The notes beneath the pieces were generated by a model that made no database searches, was not told where the DNA came from, and worked only from the letters and a program-made list of their open reading frames with translations. The position numbers were made by a program, and so were the translations under genes. Source: a virus. From it: 64,000 nt of DNA. Numbering within the stretch: the first letter of the stretch is position 1; every line of letters begins with the position of its first letter. This document shows, piece by piece, positions 43,910-51,605 of the stretch. The stretch covers positions 19,088 through 83,087 of IMG/VR virus record IMGVR_UViG_3300019360_000007; one strand, written 5' to 3'.

Positions 43910-44878
43910 CTACGTCCTGAGAGCCATGACCTGAGGACGAAAGACGACGGTCGGCGTGAACGAGACCCCGTCCGCGCCCCGCAGGACGCCGACCGCGAAG
44001 ACGGCATTGCCGGTCGCCGTCGGGGGCGTCAAGGTCGCCAACCCCGACGTGGAGTCCAGGAAGACAGTGCTTCCGTTCTGCGCCATGGCTGGCGCGGCGC
44101 CGAAGCGCGTCGCGGGGCTCGATCCAGATTTCGTGTAGACCTGCACGCTCGCACCGAGGATGACTGTCTCGCGAGAGACGCCGACGACCTCCCAGATCCC
44201 GCCCGCGATAGAAGAACTCGCGCGGACCACCTCTCCGGCGGTGTTGAGGGTGACGAGATGCCCGACAGACAGCGCCTCGCCAGCGATGAAGACCTCGATG
44301 GATCCGAGGTCCTGCGTGAGTATCTCGTCGAGGGCGTCCTGGACGTTCGTGGACGTGAGGACGGTGCTGGAGCTGTCGTAGCCGATGTCGACCACGCGTC
44401 GGCTCGCTATCAGGTTCCAGTTCGTGGTGGCGGCGTCCGAGATGATCCTGATCGCGTCACCTTGCAGGGTGAGCGACTGCGACACGGCACCGTCGACCGT
44501 GTCCGCGCCAGAGCGCATCACCGTCACGGCGTTCGTCGAGCTGTCGGTCTTCATCACGACGAGCTCGTCTCCGAACCTCGCCGTCGTGAGAGGAACGTCC
44601 ACTTGGATGGGTCCTCCCGAAGCGTCGACCAGGACGACCGACTCGGTCCCCATCGTGTGGTTCATCGATGCCACGACCACGGGACCGGTCGTGTCGGGCA
44701 CATACCCGAGCCGCGCCATGCACTCGTCGAGGTCCGGCTGGCGCGAGTTGTCGACGAGAGTCACCTCGGTCCAGGGAGGTCGAGCGAGCAAGTCCGCGGT
44801 CGCCCCAGAGCCCGCCTCGATGAACTTGTCGAGGTGCGACGCCGATACGCCCGCGAGCCTGTAGCGGAACGTGCTCAT
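43910..44878 (-). CDS. Fibre-like virion protein
   Basis: 322 residues, ATG at 44878 overlapping the upstream stop. The N-terminal half contains GYVPDTTGPVVVASMNHTMG and beta rungs. Residues ~165-190 read SSSTVLTSTNVQDALDEIL, a frequent phage fibre segment. The C-terminal ~90 residues (NGSTVFLDSTSGLATLTPPT) share the module seen at the end of the 43897 gene. Probably a tail or capsid fibre component. Confidence 0.7.
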   Translation of the reverse strand: MSTFRYRLAGVSASHLDKFIEAGSGATADLLARPPWTEVTLVDNSRQPDLDECMARLGYVPDTTGPVVVASMNHTMGTESVVLVDASGGPIQVDVPLTTARFGDELVVMKTDSSTNAVTVMRSGADTVDGAVSQSLTLQGDAIRIISDAATTNWNLIASRRVVDIGYDSSSTVLTSTNVQDALDEILTQDLGSIEVFIAGEALSVGHLVTLNTAGEVVRASSSIAGGIWEVVGVSRETVILGASVQVYTKSGSSPATRFGAAPAMAQNGSTVFLDSTSGLATLTPPTATGNAVFAVGVLRGADGVSFTPTVVFRPQVMALRT

Positions 44879-46638
44879 GCCGCGAACTCCATGCTGGCCG
44901 CGACGTCGACCCCTCCGGCCCCGATGCTGAGAGCCTTGGTCACCTCGATGTCGATGAGATCCCCCGCGGCCACGACCACGCTGTCGACGAGATCGGATCC
45001 GTCCGCGGCAGTCGAGGCGAGGCTGACGGCCAGCAGCGTGGCCACCCCGTTGACGCGCAGCGTGTAGACGATGGCGTTACCGTTCCCCACCAGACTGTTG
45101 TGCCTAACCCGCATGTTCCTGAGGGTGCCAGCGCGCGGCACTCTCCACTGGAGAGGAGCGAGAGGCGCCGTGCTGTCCTCCCACCACGGACTCAGGTAGC
45201 GCGTGGCCGTGCTCGCGGCGACCGACGCGTTGCCCCACGCGAGGACGGCCGTGGCCGCTCCGAGCGCGATGTCGATGCCGTTGAGATGGGAGGTCAGTTC
45301 CTCAAGACTCGTCGTCGGCGGAGTCAGGGTCCGCGTGTAGTTGACGGGGACGAAGTCGATGTCGAGGAGGTCACCGTCGATCTCGTCGGTCGCGGCGTGC
45401 ACGTGCGTCGAGGCGTGCAGTGCCGGCGTCGGGTTCCCGAAGCTGAGGACCCCCGCCCCGTTCGTGATGATCGCCTGGTTGGCCGCTCCGTCGGCCGAGG
45501 GCCAAGTCAGGCCGTCGATGATGACGTTGTCGCCGCCTCCACCACCAGGACTGAGGACGAGGTCGGTCACGCCCGCGATCACGTCGCCGGTCGACACCAG
45601 GATGTCGGTGCCACCGGTCGTGTTGCCGTTGGACAGGATCTGCGCCAGGGTCGAGATGACCGAGAGGGTCGCGTTGCCGCCTGCGCCGCCATCCGCTAGG
45701 CTGAGGCCCGTCCCGGCTGTCAGGACACGCTCGTCCGTCAACGTCGGGTTGAGCGACATCACGACGTACTCGGCGTTGGTCGGTGCTCCGCCCCCTCCCG
45801 GGATCGTCACGTCGACCGACCCCGGCCCCGTGCTCGACGCCGTGACTCCCGCGCCCACGAAGTTGAGGAGCGTGGCGGCCGGCTCGATGAGGATTCCCTC
45901 GTCCTCGATGGAGATGGCTCCGCCACCACCGCCGGAGAACGGGAGGAGCTGGCCAGCGACGTACCCGAAGATATTGGTCCCGAACCCGCTGAGATCGCCG
46001 TCGCTCTCAAACTGGACGGTGACACGTCCCTCCGTCAGGCAGAGGAGAACGCCGGCCGGGTGGATGGCGGCGGCGATGTCCGGGCCAGAGGAAGGGACGA
46101 CGACGAGGTAGGAACCAGGGTCCGCTCCTCCAAGCCCCGTCCCCATCGCCACGCTCAAGATCTCGTACTCGCCGTTGAGGTCCCGGAAGGCACCGACGAG
46201 TCCGGTGACCTCGATGGGCTCGCCGACGAGGTACCCGGCCGAGTCCACGTTCGTCGGCGGGTTGACGTTCGGGATGACCATCCTGAGGAGGCCGCCCACG
46301 CGCTCGATATTCAGGACGCCCGGACGAAGCGTCTGGCCCACGCCCGCTGGACCGCCGCAGTGCTCCTTGTCGCGGAGCTGGAGGATGATCTCGGTCCTGA
46401 TGAGGCCCAGCCGCGCGAGCTGGCAGATGGACCCCTCGTGCCAGCTGACGAACGTGCGCGTGGACATGGGGATGTCCACGGTGCTGTTCGGAGGGATCGG
46501 GACGTAGCGCGTCCGGTTCTTCTGGATCGTGATCTCGTCGAGGTCGTAGATCGTGACGGAGGCCGTGTTCGGGCGTCCGTCCGCGTACACCCCCGTGTGG
46601 GTACAGCGCACGATCAGGACGGAGACGATATTGCGCAT
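44875..46638 (-). CDS. Large fibre/spike-like virion protein
   Basis: 587 residues from ATG at 46638 (MRNIVSVLIVRCTHTGVYA); a GTG at 46677 would add 13 residues. Gly-rich beta repeats dominate (GGGGGAISIEDEG, GGGGAPTNAEYVVMSLNP). At ~400-470 LHASTHVHAATDEIDGDLLD followed by ELTSHLNGIDIALG is a well-known phage fibre pattern. The C-terminal ~120 residues look like a beta-sandwich (LRNMRVRHNSLVGNGNAIVY) suitable for host binding. It is the first gene of the fibre run. Confidence 0.7.
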   Translation of the reverse strand: MRNIVSVLIVRCTHTGVYADGRPNTASVTIYDLDEITIQKNRTRYVPIPPNSTVDIPMSTRTFVSWHEGSICQLARLGLIRTEIILQLRDKEHCGGPAGVGQTLRPGVLNIERVGGLLRMVIPNVNPPTNVDSAGYLVGEPIEVTGLVGAFRDLNGEYEILSVAMGTGLGGADPGSYLVVVPSSGPDIAAAIHPAGVLLCLTEGRVTVQFESDGDLSGFGTNIFGYVAGQLLPFSGGGGGAISIEDEGILIEPAATLLNFVGAGVTASSTGPGSVDVTIPGGGGAPTNAEYVVMSLNPTLTDERVLTAGTGLSLADGGAGGNATLSVISTLAQILSNGNTTGGTDILVSTGDVIAGVTDLVLSPGGGGGDNVIIDGLTWPSADGAANQAIITNGAGVLSFGNPTPALHASTHVHAATDEIDGDLLDIDFVPVNYTRTLTPPTTSLEELTSHLNGIDIALGAATAVLAWGNASVAASTATRYLSPWWEDSTAPLAPLQWRVPRAGTLRNMRVRHNSLVGNGNAIVYTLRVNGVATLLAVSLASTAADGSDLVDSVVVAAGDLIDIEVTKALSIGAGGVDVAASMEFAA

Positions 46639-46688
46639 GGCGCGAGCCGCCGGCGTACGGCTCCTGTCGAGCCGCACCTATCGAGCGA

Positions 46689-46966
46689 TTATCGAGATCC
46701 GACGACTCTGCGCTGGGCGGACGACGCGTACAGGAACTCGTCCTCGACTTCGCGAGGAGGAGCGAATCCTCCTCCCGCGTCCCACGCCTCGACCAGCTCG
46801 ACGTCGGTCGGCTCTCGCCGGTCTGCTCGACCCTCCCCGCGACACGCTGGGCACCTCGCGAGAGAGAGAGCAGCGTGGACTCCAGCCATCGTGGGCAGCC
46901 GGCGGGCACGACCATCACGGTGCCAGACCCGCGGCACGTGTGGCACGGCGCAGGGACCGTGGCCAT
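46689..46966 (-). pseudogene. DnaJ-type zinc-finger protein split by a frameshift
   Basis: A frame starting with ATG at 46966 encodes MATVPAPCHTCRGSG (first CxxCxGxG) and runs into a CT-repeat tract at 46861-46870. Just past it the -1 frame continues with CPACRGEG (second CxxCxGxG) and a plausible acidic C-terminus ending at 46689. Removal of one CT unit would join them as a ~92-residue protein. It is either a frameshifted gene, a slippage-regulated one, or a sequencing error. The second part alone can be read from an ATG at 46946 (85 residues). Confidence 0.55.
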
Positions 46967-47030
46967 CTCATGACGGAGGTGGAGATAGCCAGACAAGCGG
47001 CGCGACAGGTTCGATCCGGGTACAACGAGC

Positions 47031-47297
47031 ATGGTGGAGGACGCGGACAACCCCTGCCTGACGTGCGGTGCGTGCTGCGGACCCGTGCTACAGCTGCGCG
47101 GCGTGGTCCGCAGCGACGGAGAGCCGTGCGTCACCCACCGTGGCCGCGTCATGTGCTCGGGGCTGCGCGGGAACGTAGGAGTCCACGTGTCGTGCTCGAT
47201 CTACGAGCATCGCCCAGAGGCGTGCCAGATGTTCCAGCCCGGCTCAGCGGCGTGCAACGACGCGCGGAAGATGCACGGCCTCGGTTCGCTAACCTGA
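47031..47297 (+). CDS. YkgJ-like cysteine cluster protein (plus strand)
   Basis: 88 residues on the plus strand. CLTCGACCGP near the N-terminus is the CxxCxxCC signature of the YkgJ/UPF0153 metal-binding family, and SIYEHRPEACQMFQPGSAAC matches the conserved 'yehRP..C..F..G' part. This is one of only two plus-strand genes in the window, opposite to the structural operon and converging with the next minus-strand gene (9-base overlap). It likely binds zinc or iron; its function in the phage is unknown. Confidence 0.75.
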   Translation: MVEDADNPCLTCGACCGPVLQLRGVVRSDGEPCVTHRGRVMCSGLRGNVGVHVSCSIYEHRPEACQMFQPGSAACNDARKMHGLGSLT

Positions 47298-47519
47298 GCT
47301 GTCGTCGGTCTCGTCGTCCTTTCCCATGTGCCGACCATTGGGGAGGAGCGACGACGGCAAGACACCTCCGCTCCGTGTCTCCTCATAGCGGGCGCAGCGA
47401 GCGAACTCCGACGAACAGTAGGCCCCCAGCCAGTACCCGAGGGCCTCTCGCTCTCTCAGGATGGGAAACAGCGAGCACCTGCCTCGGACGGGACAGAGAC
47501 CGGGATCCTCGTCGCTCAT
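47289..47519 (-). CDS. Small cysteine-rich protein
   Basis: 76 residues, ATG at 47519. Four cysteines in CPVRGRC and YCSSEFARCARY suggest a metal-binding finger; a similar 'CPv...CplFp...YC...' arrangement appears in other phage small proteins. The C-terminus is low-complexity and acidic. It overlaps the end of the YkgJ gene. Confidence 0.6.
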   Translation of the reverse strand: MSDEDPGLCPVRGRCSLFPILREREALGYWLGAYCSSEFARCARYEETRSGGVLPSSLLPNGRHMGKDDETDDSSG

Positions 47520-47523
47520 GGCC

Positions 47524-47712
47524 TCATCTGCGGGTGCCGAAGGCGAGCTTGGAGTTGAGCCACCTGCGTCGCTGTTCGCAGGATCCGCACGTCCTCATGC
47601 CGACGGCGCCCGTCACCTTCCTGACGACGTCACCGGCTCCGATCTGCCGGATCGGGAGCGGGACGACGACCTTGGATGGCTGGCCGGGCTTCGACTTGTG
47701 GATGCAGGCCAC
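47524..47712 (-). CDS. Small basic CxxC protein
   Basis: 62 residues, ATG at 47712 (MACIHKSKPGQPSKVVVPLP). A CGSCEQRRRW pair near the C-terminus and many Lys/Arg. It is spaced 4 bases from the next gene. Role unknown; grouped with other cysteine-rich small genes. Confidence 0.6.
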   Translation of the reverse strand: MACIHKSKPGQPSKVVVPLPIRQIGAGDVVRKVTGAVGMRTCGSCEQRRRWLNSKLAFGTRR

Positions 47713-47781
47713 GATGTTCCTGTAGAGAACTACGCCATAACCGAGCCACCGAGAAGGCCGCCGACCGCATCCGCAGAACCG

Positions 47782-48147
47782 TCACTGCAACGTCTCAGTT
47801 CCCCCCTCGACCTTCCCGAACCGCTCCAAAGCGAAGATCCTGCGACGATAGTAAAGGGCCATGGGTGCCGCCGTGCGGTAATGCGGATTAGGAAGCAGAA
47901 GGTCGGGTTCGATCCGCGAGATCTCGCTCAGACGCCAGCCACGTTCGCGAAGTTGCTTTTTTGTGAAGTGTCCGTTGCACCGATTGGGACACAAGTGGGC
48001 CGTGTAGCCTCCTCGTCTCGCCCACTCCTCTCCACACTCCAAACATCTGTAAACCTTCGCGTCACGCACAATCTGTTGCAGACGCAGCTCCCTATCATCA
48101 GGAACCTTCTGTGGCCCGAAAGGGATGTTCTTGCGGTCCCCGTCCAT
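47782..48147 (-). CDS. Zinc-finger protein near homing endonuclease
   Basis: 121 residues from ATG at 48147 (MDGDRKNIPFGPQKVPDD). CLECGEEWARRGGYTAHLCP and a following C give one finger, then a basic helix FTKKQLRERGWRLSEI and a YYRRRIFALERFG tail. It lies 56 bases downstream of the YGV-repeat endonuclease and could have travelled with it. Upstream readings lack protein character. Confidence 0.65.
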   Translation of the reverse strand: MDGDRKNIPFGPQKVPDDRELRLQQIVRDAKVYRCLECGEEWARRGGYTAHLCPNRCNGHFTKKQLRERGWRLSEISRIEPDLLLPNPHYRTAAPMALYYRRRIFALERFGKVEGGTETLQ

Positions 48148-48203
48148 CGTCGTGTGCCTCTCCCGAAATGCGGAGTTCGTCGGATGCCCGGACAGCGAGC
48201 TGT

Positions 48204-50534
48204 CTACCCCACCTGGACCTCGCCAAGGAAGGCCGCCAACCTGGTCCGCACGGCCTCGCGATCCCCATTCACCTCGGACTCCCAAATGACCAGGCACTCA
48301 AGCCCAACCTCGGCGTACGCGGCCACCAGCTCGGACTCGTGCTCAAAAGGCGCCTTCCCCGTGAACATCCGCGAGTGCCAAAAGTCCCCGAACGCCTCGA
48401 CGACCTTGGTGACTCCCTTCCTCGGTTTCTTCGGATCGGGTCCGGGCAAGATGAAGTCCGGGTTCTTGAAGTGACCGAGCTTCGGAAGCCAACGCCAGAA
48501 TTTCCGGTCACCCGTGTACCGCAGCCGGGACTCCAGCGAGGCCACCCGACGCTCAAGCCCGTTCGGACCGAACTTCGTGGACTCGCCCATCTGATAGAGG
48601 AAGTAGGACGCGTAGTCCCTGTCTTGGAGCGGATGCGTGATCCCGTAACGCTCAAGGAGGTCCTCTTCGGAAGCAGCAGGAGGATCGGGATCTGAGAACA
48701 TCTTACCAACCTTGGAGAGGCAGGTGCGGATGGTCTTCTCTTTGATTTGCGGGGCTTCTTGGACAGTCGGAACGCCATACCTCTCCAAGCAGGTGGCAAC
48801 CACCTTCGCCATGATCTCCGGGCTCTGAAGCGGGCTGTCAACGCCATAGCGTTCTTGGCAGGTCTCTCTGCGCCTTTCCAGGAACTCGGCGAGCTGGAGC
48901 GGGTGCGTGACCCCGTACTTGGCCACGAATCGCTCGACCTGCTGTTCCCAGAACCCCTCGACCTGCGCGTAGTAGTCCACGCCGTACTTGGCCTGCATCC
49001 CCTCGATCACGCGACGCTTGCCTTCCTCAGAAGCGAAGAAGTGCGAGCCATAGTTCGCCTCCATCGTTTCGAGTTGCTTGCGCCTCACGTCAGGAACCAT
49101 CGCCGTCCACGAGACACCGTAACATTCAAGGTTGGTCTGGCGCTGCCTCTCCACGACCTCGGGCGAACACGACGGAGCAGGACCCCCGTAACGCTCCTCG
49201 TTCGTTGCCACGATCTTCTCCCGAATCTCGGGGGCAGCCAGAGACTCCTCGTGCCCGTAACGCTCAAGATTCGTCGCCCTGGTGCGAGCCCGAATCTCAG
49301 GCACCTGTTGCGGGTTCTCGGCCCCGTAACGCTCGCGCATGGTGTCTCGAATCTTCTCCTGCACCTCGGGCTGCGCAAACGGGTTGTCCTCGCCGCGGAG
49401 TACAGGTCGTTTCCCTTCCAAGGACGCCTGCACATCGTCGAACAGATTCGACTCTCGGGCAAACACACTTTCGGCTCCGTAACGCTCAAGGTTCGTGGCC
49501 GATGCCTTGGCCCGAACCTCGTCCGACTGCATCGGGTTCTCCACGCCGAACCTGTCCAGATTCGTTCGCAACCTTCTGGCTCTGGCAACCGCGTCTGCGT
49601 CCCTCGTCTGCCAGACCACACAGATTCCCTGATGCCGCTTCATCTGCGTCAAGCTCGTGCTCTCATGCCCACACAAGCACGGCTCCGGGCCTTGCGTATC
49701 AGGCCATCCCTCGCAGATGGCCTTGTGACGACTCGTGACCTTCGTGAATGCCTCGTCGCAGTGAGGGCAGATCTCGTAGGCACCTGACGCGATCAGATCT
49801 TCACGATGCAACCGTTCTCGTTCGGCACGCTTCCTCGCCAACTCCAAGTACCACGCCGGAGAGTGGAGGAAAGAGGATGCCCCGTGGCGCGCAGCGTTTG
49901 TCTGCTCCATGCGTCTCCTGATTCTTGGCGCCTGTTGCGGATTCTCGACCCCGTGACGCTCAAGATTCGTCGCACGGATCTTGTCCTTGATCCCCTCGGA
50001 CGCGAACACGTTCACTACTCCGTATCGCTCAAGGTTCGTCTCAGCACGACGTTGCTTCACCCCCTCAGCCTGGAGGTGATGCTCGACTCCGTACTTCTCT
50101 CGAGAAGCCTGGCGTGTCCTCTCCTTGACTTCCTCGCTCTGACCAATGTTGTCCACTCCATACTTGGCCCGCGTGGTCTCCACACGCTGGGCCTCGGAGC
50201 CCTTGGCCACCACCGGAGCCCCAGGGAACTTGGCCTCGTAGTGGCTCCGAGTCAGGCCGTTATGGAGGCGCTTGAGGTGGTCCGCTAGACGCTTCACGCG
50301 GACCTCTGTGCCTCCCGCGTGGCAGATCCGGCATGACACGTAGTCCTGGCCCTCGACCTTCCCAGGAGCCCACAGGCCGCGCTGGAAGTGCCGGTCGAAG
50401 TCGAACTGCGAGGGGGGAATCCCGATCACTGTATCCCACGCAGAACAACCGTTCGTGTGCTTCGGAATAGCTTTCGGTGACGAGAGGATCTTCTGGCAAG
50501 CGGGGCAACAGAGTTCGGGCATCCGTGCTAGCAT
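48204..50534 (-). CDS. YGV-repeat homing endonuclease with Vsr-type nuclease domain
   Basis: 776 residues, ATG at 50534 or four codons on at 50522. The N-terminus has CCPACQKIL and CRICHAGG fingers. From ~115 to 650 lie about 17 copies of a ~20-27 residue unit with core (E/K)RYGV...Q..E, e.g. NLERYGVVNVFASEGIK. A CxxC/H finger sits inside the array. The C-terminal domain (~640-776) contains HFKNPDFILPG, KVVEAFGDFWHSR and WESE, the E/D/GDxWH features of Vsr/EDxHD-type nucleases. It directly follows the C-half of the split-intein gene, so it is a likely homing partner for that locus. Confidence 0.8.
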   Translation of the reverse strand: MLARMPELCCPACQKILSSPKAIPKHTNGCSAWDTVIGIPPSQFDFDRHFQRGLWAPGKVEGQDYVSCRICHAGGTEVRVKRLADHLKRLHNGLTRSHYEAKFPGAPVVAKGSEAQRVETTRAKYGVDNIGQSEEVKERTRQASREKYGVEHHLQAEGVKQRRAETNLERYGVVNVFASEGIKDKIRATNLERHGVENPQQAPRIRRRMEQTNAARHGASSFLHSPAWYLELARKRAERERLHREDLIASGAYEICPHCDEAFTKVTSRHKAICEGWPDTQGPEPCLCGHESTSLTQMKRHQGICVVWQTRDADAVARARRLRTNLDRFGVENPMQSDEVRAKASATNLERYGAESVFARESNLFDDVQASLEGKRPVLRGEDNPFAQPEVQEKIRDTMRERYGAENPQQVPEIRARTRATNLERYGHEESLAAPEIREKIVATNEERYGGPAPSCSPEVVERQRQTNLECYGVSWTAMVPDVRRKQLETMEANYGSHFFASEEGKRRVIEGMQAKYGVDYYAQVEGFWEQQVERFVAKYGVTHPLQLAEFLERRRETCQERYGVDSPLQSPEIMAKVVATCLERYGVPTVQEAPQIKEKTIRTCLSKVGKMFSDPDPPAASEEDLLERYGITHPLQDRDYASYFLYQMGESTKFGPNGLERRVASLESRLRYTGDRKFWRWLPKLGHFKNPDFILPGPDPKKPRKGVTKVVEAFGDFWHSRMFTGKAPFEHESELVAAYAEVGLECLVIWESEVNGDREAVRTRLAAFLGEVQVG
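48580..50190 (-). repeat. About 17 (E/K)RYGV protein repeats
   Basis: Copies visible in order include AKYGVDN, EKYGVEH, ERYGVVN, ERHGVEN, ARHGASS, DRFGVEN, ERYGAES, ERYGAEN, ERYGHEE, ERYGGPA, ECYGVSW, ANYGSHF, AKYGVDY, AKYGVTH, ERYGVDS, ERYGVPT and ERYGITH. Spacing is mostly 20-27 residues, with a larger gap holding a zinc finger. Likely helical DNA-reading modules. Confidence 0.8.
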
Positions 50535-50581
50535 AGCACGACAGAAAACTGAAGGAAGTCACTGCGATGTGAGAAACCTCA

Positions 50582-51475
50582 CTAAACGAAACTCCTAGGT
50601 GAAAGAATCCCCCGGCCGACCGCGGGTCCAAAGGAGGACCTCACCCCGAAACCAAACTTCGGCTGCTGCAGGCCACGGATGAACTTGACGGTCCTCGACT
50701 TCGCCTCGGTCGCCTTGTCGAGCTGGCCCTCGGCGTTGCTCTTGAGAGACTCGTACTTGCTCGACTTCTCCAAGCTCAGCGAGATCCCGCCGATGGAGTA
50801 GTCGAACTCGTCGTGTACCCAGTTGACGCTGAGGGCGAACAGAGCATGCACCGCGGCTGCCCACAGGATGAACGTCCTCCACACAGGCTTTCGGGCGCAC
50901 AGGTCGTTGAGCGTCCTGATGCCCTCCGTCTCGGGGGGGAAGGCGTTGAACCAGTCCAGTCCCATCTGCAGATAGCAGAGCAGCTCGTAGTCCTCCCAGA
51001 TGTACCCGAACACGCGGTTGTACTTCTTAACCACGCCCTCCTGCTCGGGCGGGCGGAAGTGGTAGTTGCGATCCGGAGAGTTGCTGACGACGGCCTTGGA
51101 ACGATGGAGCACGAAGTTGTGCCAGTCCTCCGCCGTCAGGTCGTACATGTGACGCCGGTCTTCGATCCGCCGCACGACGAGAATACAGGGGCTTCCCACG
51201 GTTTCCTTGAAGACACCGAGGACGGCCTGTCCAGGGTGTAGCTTCTCCATCTCAACTTTCTCCGTGGGCGACACGAAGACGCGATGGCCTCCCGTGAGGA
51301 CCATGGACCCATGCTCGGTGGTTGCCTCCCAGATCGACTCCGAGATCACCTCGGCCCGGTGGGCGGCGAGAATCCGTTTCCAGCGGAGAGCCCCCTCGGG
51401 AGAGACCGAACGCACGCGGAGTTCTCCAGCTTGAAACGCGGAGTGCAGCTTGGCTTGGGTCTCAGCAGAGAGCAT
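50582..51475 (-). CDS. C-intein fused to C-half of a virion structural protein
   Basis: 297 residues from ATG at 51475, which has GGGGAGGG seven bases upstream. Residues 1-132 are a C-intein; residues 133-297 are the extein: SPDRNYHFRPPEQEGVVKKY, IWEDYELLCYLQMGLDWFN, a hydrophobic helix (RTFILWAAAVHALFALSV), then DEFDYSIGGISLSLEKSSKY and VRSSFGPAVGRGILSPRSF. That extein pattern is common in conserved virion proteins of many myophages. It needs the N-half (51595-52104) to make the full ~302-residue protein. Confidence 0.85.
   Translation of the reverse strand: MLSAETQAKLHSAFQAGELRVRSVSPEGALRWKRILAAHRAEVISESIWEATTEHGSMVLTGGHRVFVSPTEKVEMEKLHPGQAVLGVFKETVGSPCILVVRRIEDRRHMYDLTAEDWHNFVLHRSKAVVSNSPDRNYHFRPPEQEGVVKKYNRVFGYIWEDYELLCYLQMGLDWFNAFPPETEGIRTLNDLCARKPVWRTFILWAAAVHALFALSVNWVHDEFDYSIGGISLSLEKSSKYESLKSNAEGQLDKATEAKSRTVKFIRGLQQPKFGFGVRSSFGPAVGRGILSPRSFV
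51080..51475 (-). other. C-intein (132 residues), blocks B, F and G
   Basis: Block B: GSMVLTGGHRVFVS with the TxxH motif at residues 61-64. Then EKLHPGQAVLG (the 'l..Gd.v' strand). Block F: RHMYDLTAEDWHNFVL at 109-122. Block G: SKAVVSN ending in the required Asn at 132, followed by Ser as the +1 nucleophile. The usual penultimate His is Ser here. There is no endonuclease. It covers everything except block A, as in AceL-TerL-type C-inteins. Confidence 0.85.
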
Positions 51476-51605
51476 CCCGTAGCCCTCCCCTCTCGGTCCA
51501 GACGTGAAAGGACCAACGGGGGCGCCCCTTCTTGGAGAACACCTCCCAAGAGATGTCGTGCTTGCGCAGGAAAGGCACGAGCGCGCAGTGGGGGTCACTG
51601 AACAT
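51462..51605 (-). CDS. 47-residue ORF bridging the split intein genes
   Basis: ATG at 51605 overlaps the end of the N-half gene and the TGA at 51462 overlaps the start of the C-half gene by 14 bases. It begins MFSDPHCALVPFLRKHD and has a basic KKGRPRWSFHVW segment. GAGG lies eight to nine bases upstream. No known motif; it contains the C-half gene's ribosome site, so at minimum it may couple translation of the two halves. Confidence 0.5.
   Translation of the reverse strand: MFSDPHCALVPFLRKHDISWEVFSKKGRPRWSFHVWTERGGLRDALC

Noticed and set aside
46007-47152. Long minus-strand frame running from 47152 into the fibre gene
   Set aside because: Only the short MATVPAPCHTCRGSG part is protein-like; the rest overlaps the fibre gene in another frame and is Arg/Ser-rich.
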